From Collybiopsis luxurians FD-317 M1 (taxonomy: Eukaryota > Basidiomycota > Agaricomycetes > Agaricales > Omphalotaceae): a DNA stretch of 64,000 bases. How positions within the stretch are numbered: position 1 is the stretch's first letter; every line of letters starts with the position of its first letter. The DNA lies in the NCBI GenBank assembly GCA_000827265.1, contig KN834786.1, forward strand, positions 144,513-208,512, read 5' to 3'. The translations under genes were made by a program, and so were the position numbers. The notes under the pieces were generated by a model. The model had not been told where the DNA came from, did not search any database, and was given only the letters and a program-made list of their open reading frames with translations. Positions 63,585 to 64,000 of this stretch are shown piece by piece.

Positions 63585-64000
63585 GGTGGGGTGCAGAACA
63601 ACTCAGACTGAATTTTGAAGGTTTCACATGACTCATATCGCGATAAATGACTCACGGAATCACGGTAGGCGGTTTTGACGCGCGCAAGTCAAGTTGAACT
63701 GGAAAATCTGAACGTATGCGTCCCAAAATGCAAGGCCCTTTGTTAGATTCTCGCAAATGGATGGGAGTAACTAAGGAATTAGGAAAGAACTATGTACTTA
63801 GAACGAGACTTGCGGTTTTCAGACAAAGTCGCAAAAGTTATCATCACTACCGTTACCAATCATAGCAGGATAGGAAAAGCTTTGCGTTTGGGACTTGGAT
63901 GCTTGGCCTTCGGTTTGCTTTTAAACCTGCGCTGTGTATGCTTTTCTTTATTCTTTCGAATTATGCTTTGTATCCTACCACGTATTACCACCCTCTGCCA
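63585..64000. other. Upstream region of GluRS gene
   Basis: About 415 bases to the window end: presumed promoter of the minus-strand synthetase gene. No open frame or motif could be assigned. Confidence 0.4.

Noticed and set aside
1..64000. tRNA, rRNA and CRISPR features
   Set aside because: No B-box-bearing cloverleaf, rRNA core or spaced direct-repeat array was found on either strand by eye.

Overview
The window looks like nuclear DNA of a mushroom-forming basidiomycete (Agaricomycetes). Genes are split by many short introns (about 45-100 nt, GT-AG with a few GC-AG). The families fit that group: F-box proteins with a coiled-coil start and an LSPIHRLPNELL-type box, an HsbA-type secreted protein, small secreted Cys proteins, and a NACHT-WD40 NLR pair. 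No rRNA, tRNA, CRISPR array or recognisable transposase was seen.

Layout. 0-16.6 kb is ordinary gene-dense DNA: 3' end of a NIF/HAD phosphatase, a NUDT19-like NUDIX hydrolase, a 960-aa protein of unknown function with Cys pairs, an F-box protein, an EH-domain (Irs4/Tax4-like) protein, the splicing factor CWF19, and an unknown 536-aa protein. 16.7-40.2 kb is one large, old inverted duplication. Each arm carries the same four units in mirror order: gene A, gene B (divergent from A over a ~407-nt conserved promoter), a decayed copy of CWF19, and a full-length NLR (helical bundle, NACHT, 14 WD40 repeats, conserved tail). The two NLR genes point away from each other across a 3.1-kb spacer holding degenerate coding DNA. 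Both NLRs can be spliced into complete reading frames (1549 and 1565 aa). A and B are intact only in the right arm; the left copies have in-frame stops and a deletion. The duplicated DNA, above all the left arm and both NLRs, looks poor in CpG and rich in TpG/CpA, as expected where repeats are methylated.

40.8-64 kb returns to ordinary genes: a 2-isopropylmalate synthase with an apparently doubled regulatory domain (leucine synthesis), a P450 relic, a dead and a live HsbA gene, an unknown protein, a probable mitochondrial protein, two tandem F-box paralogues, a small secreted protein, a broken RS/Mei2-like RRM gene, and cytosolic glutamyl-tRNA synthetase.

The NLR pair is the most likely candidate for an undescribed system: a mirror-image immune or incompatibility locus built with two fungus-specific partner genes and fossil CWF19 DNA. 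Gene models were built by hand from splice signals and reading frame; similarities between copies were judged by eye.
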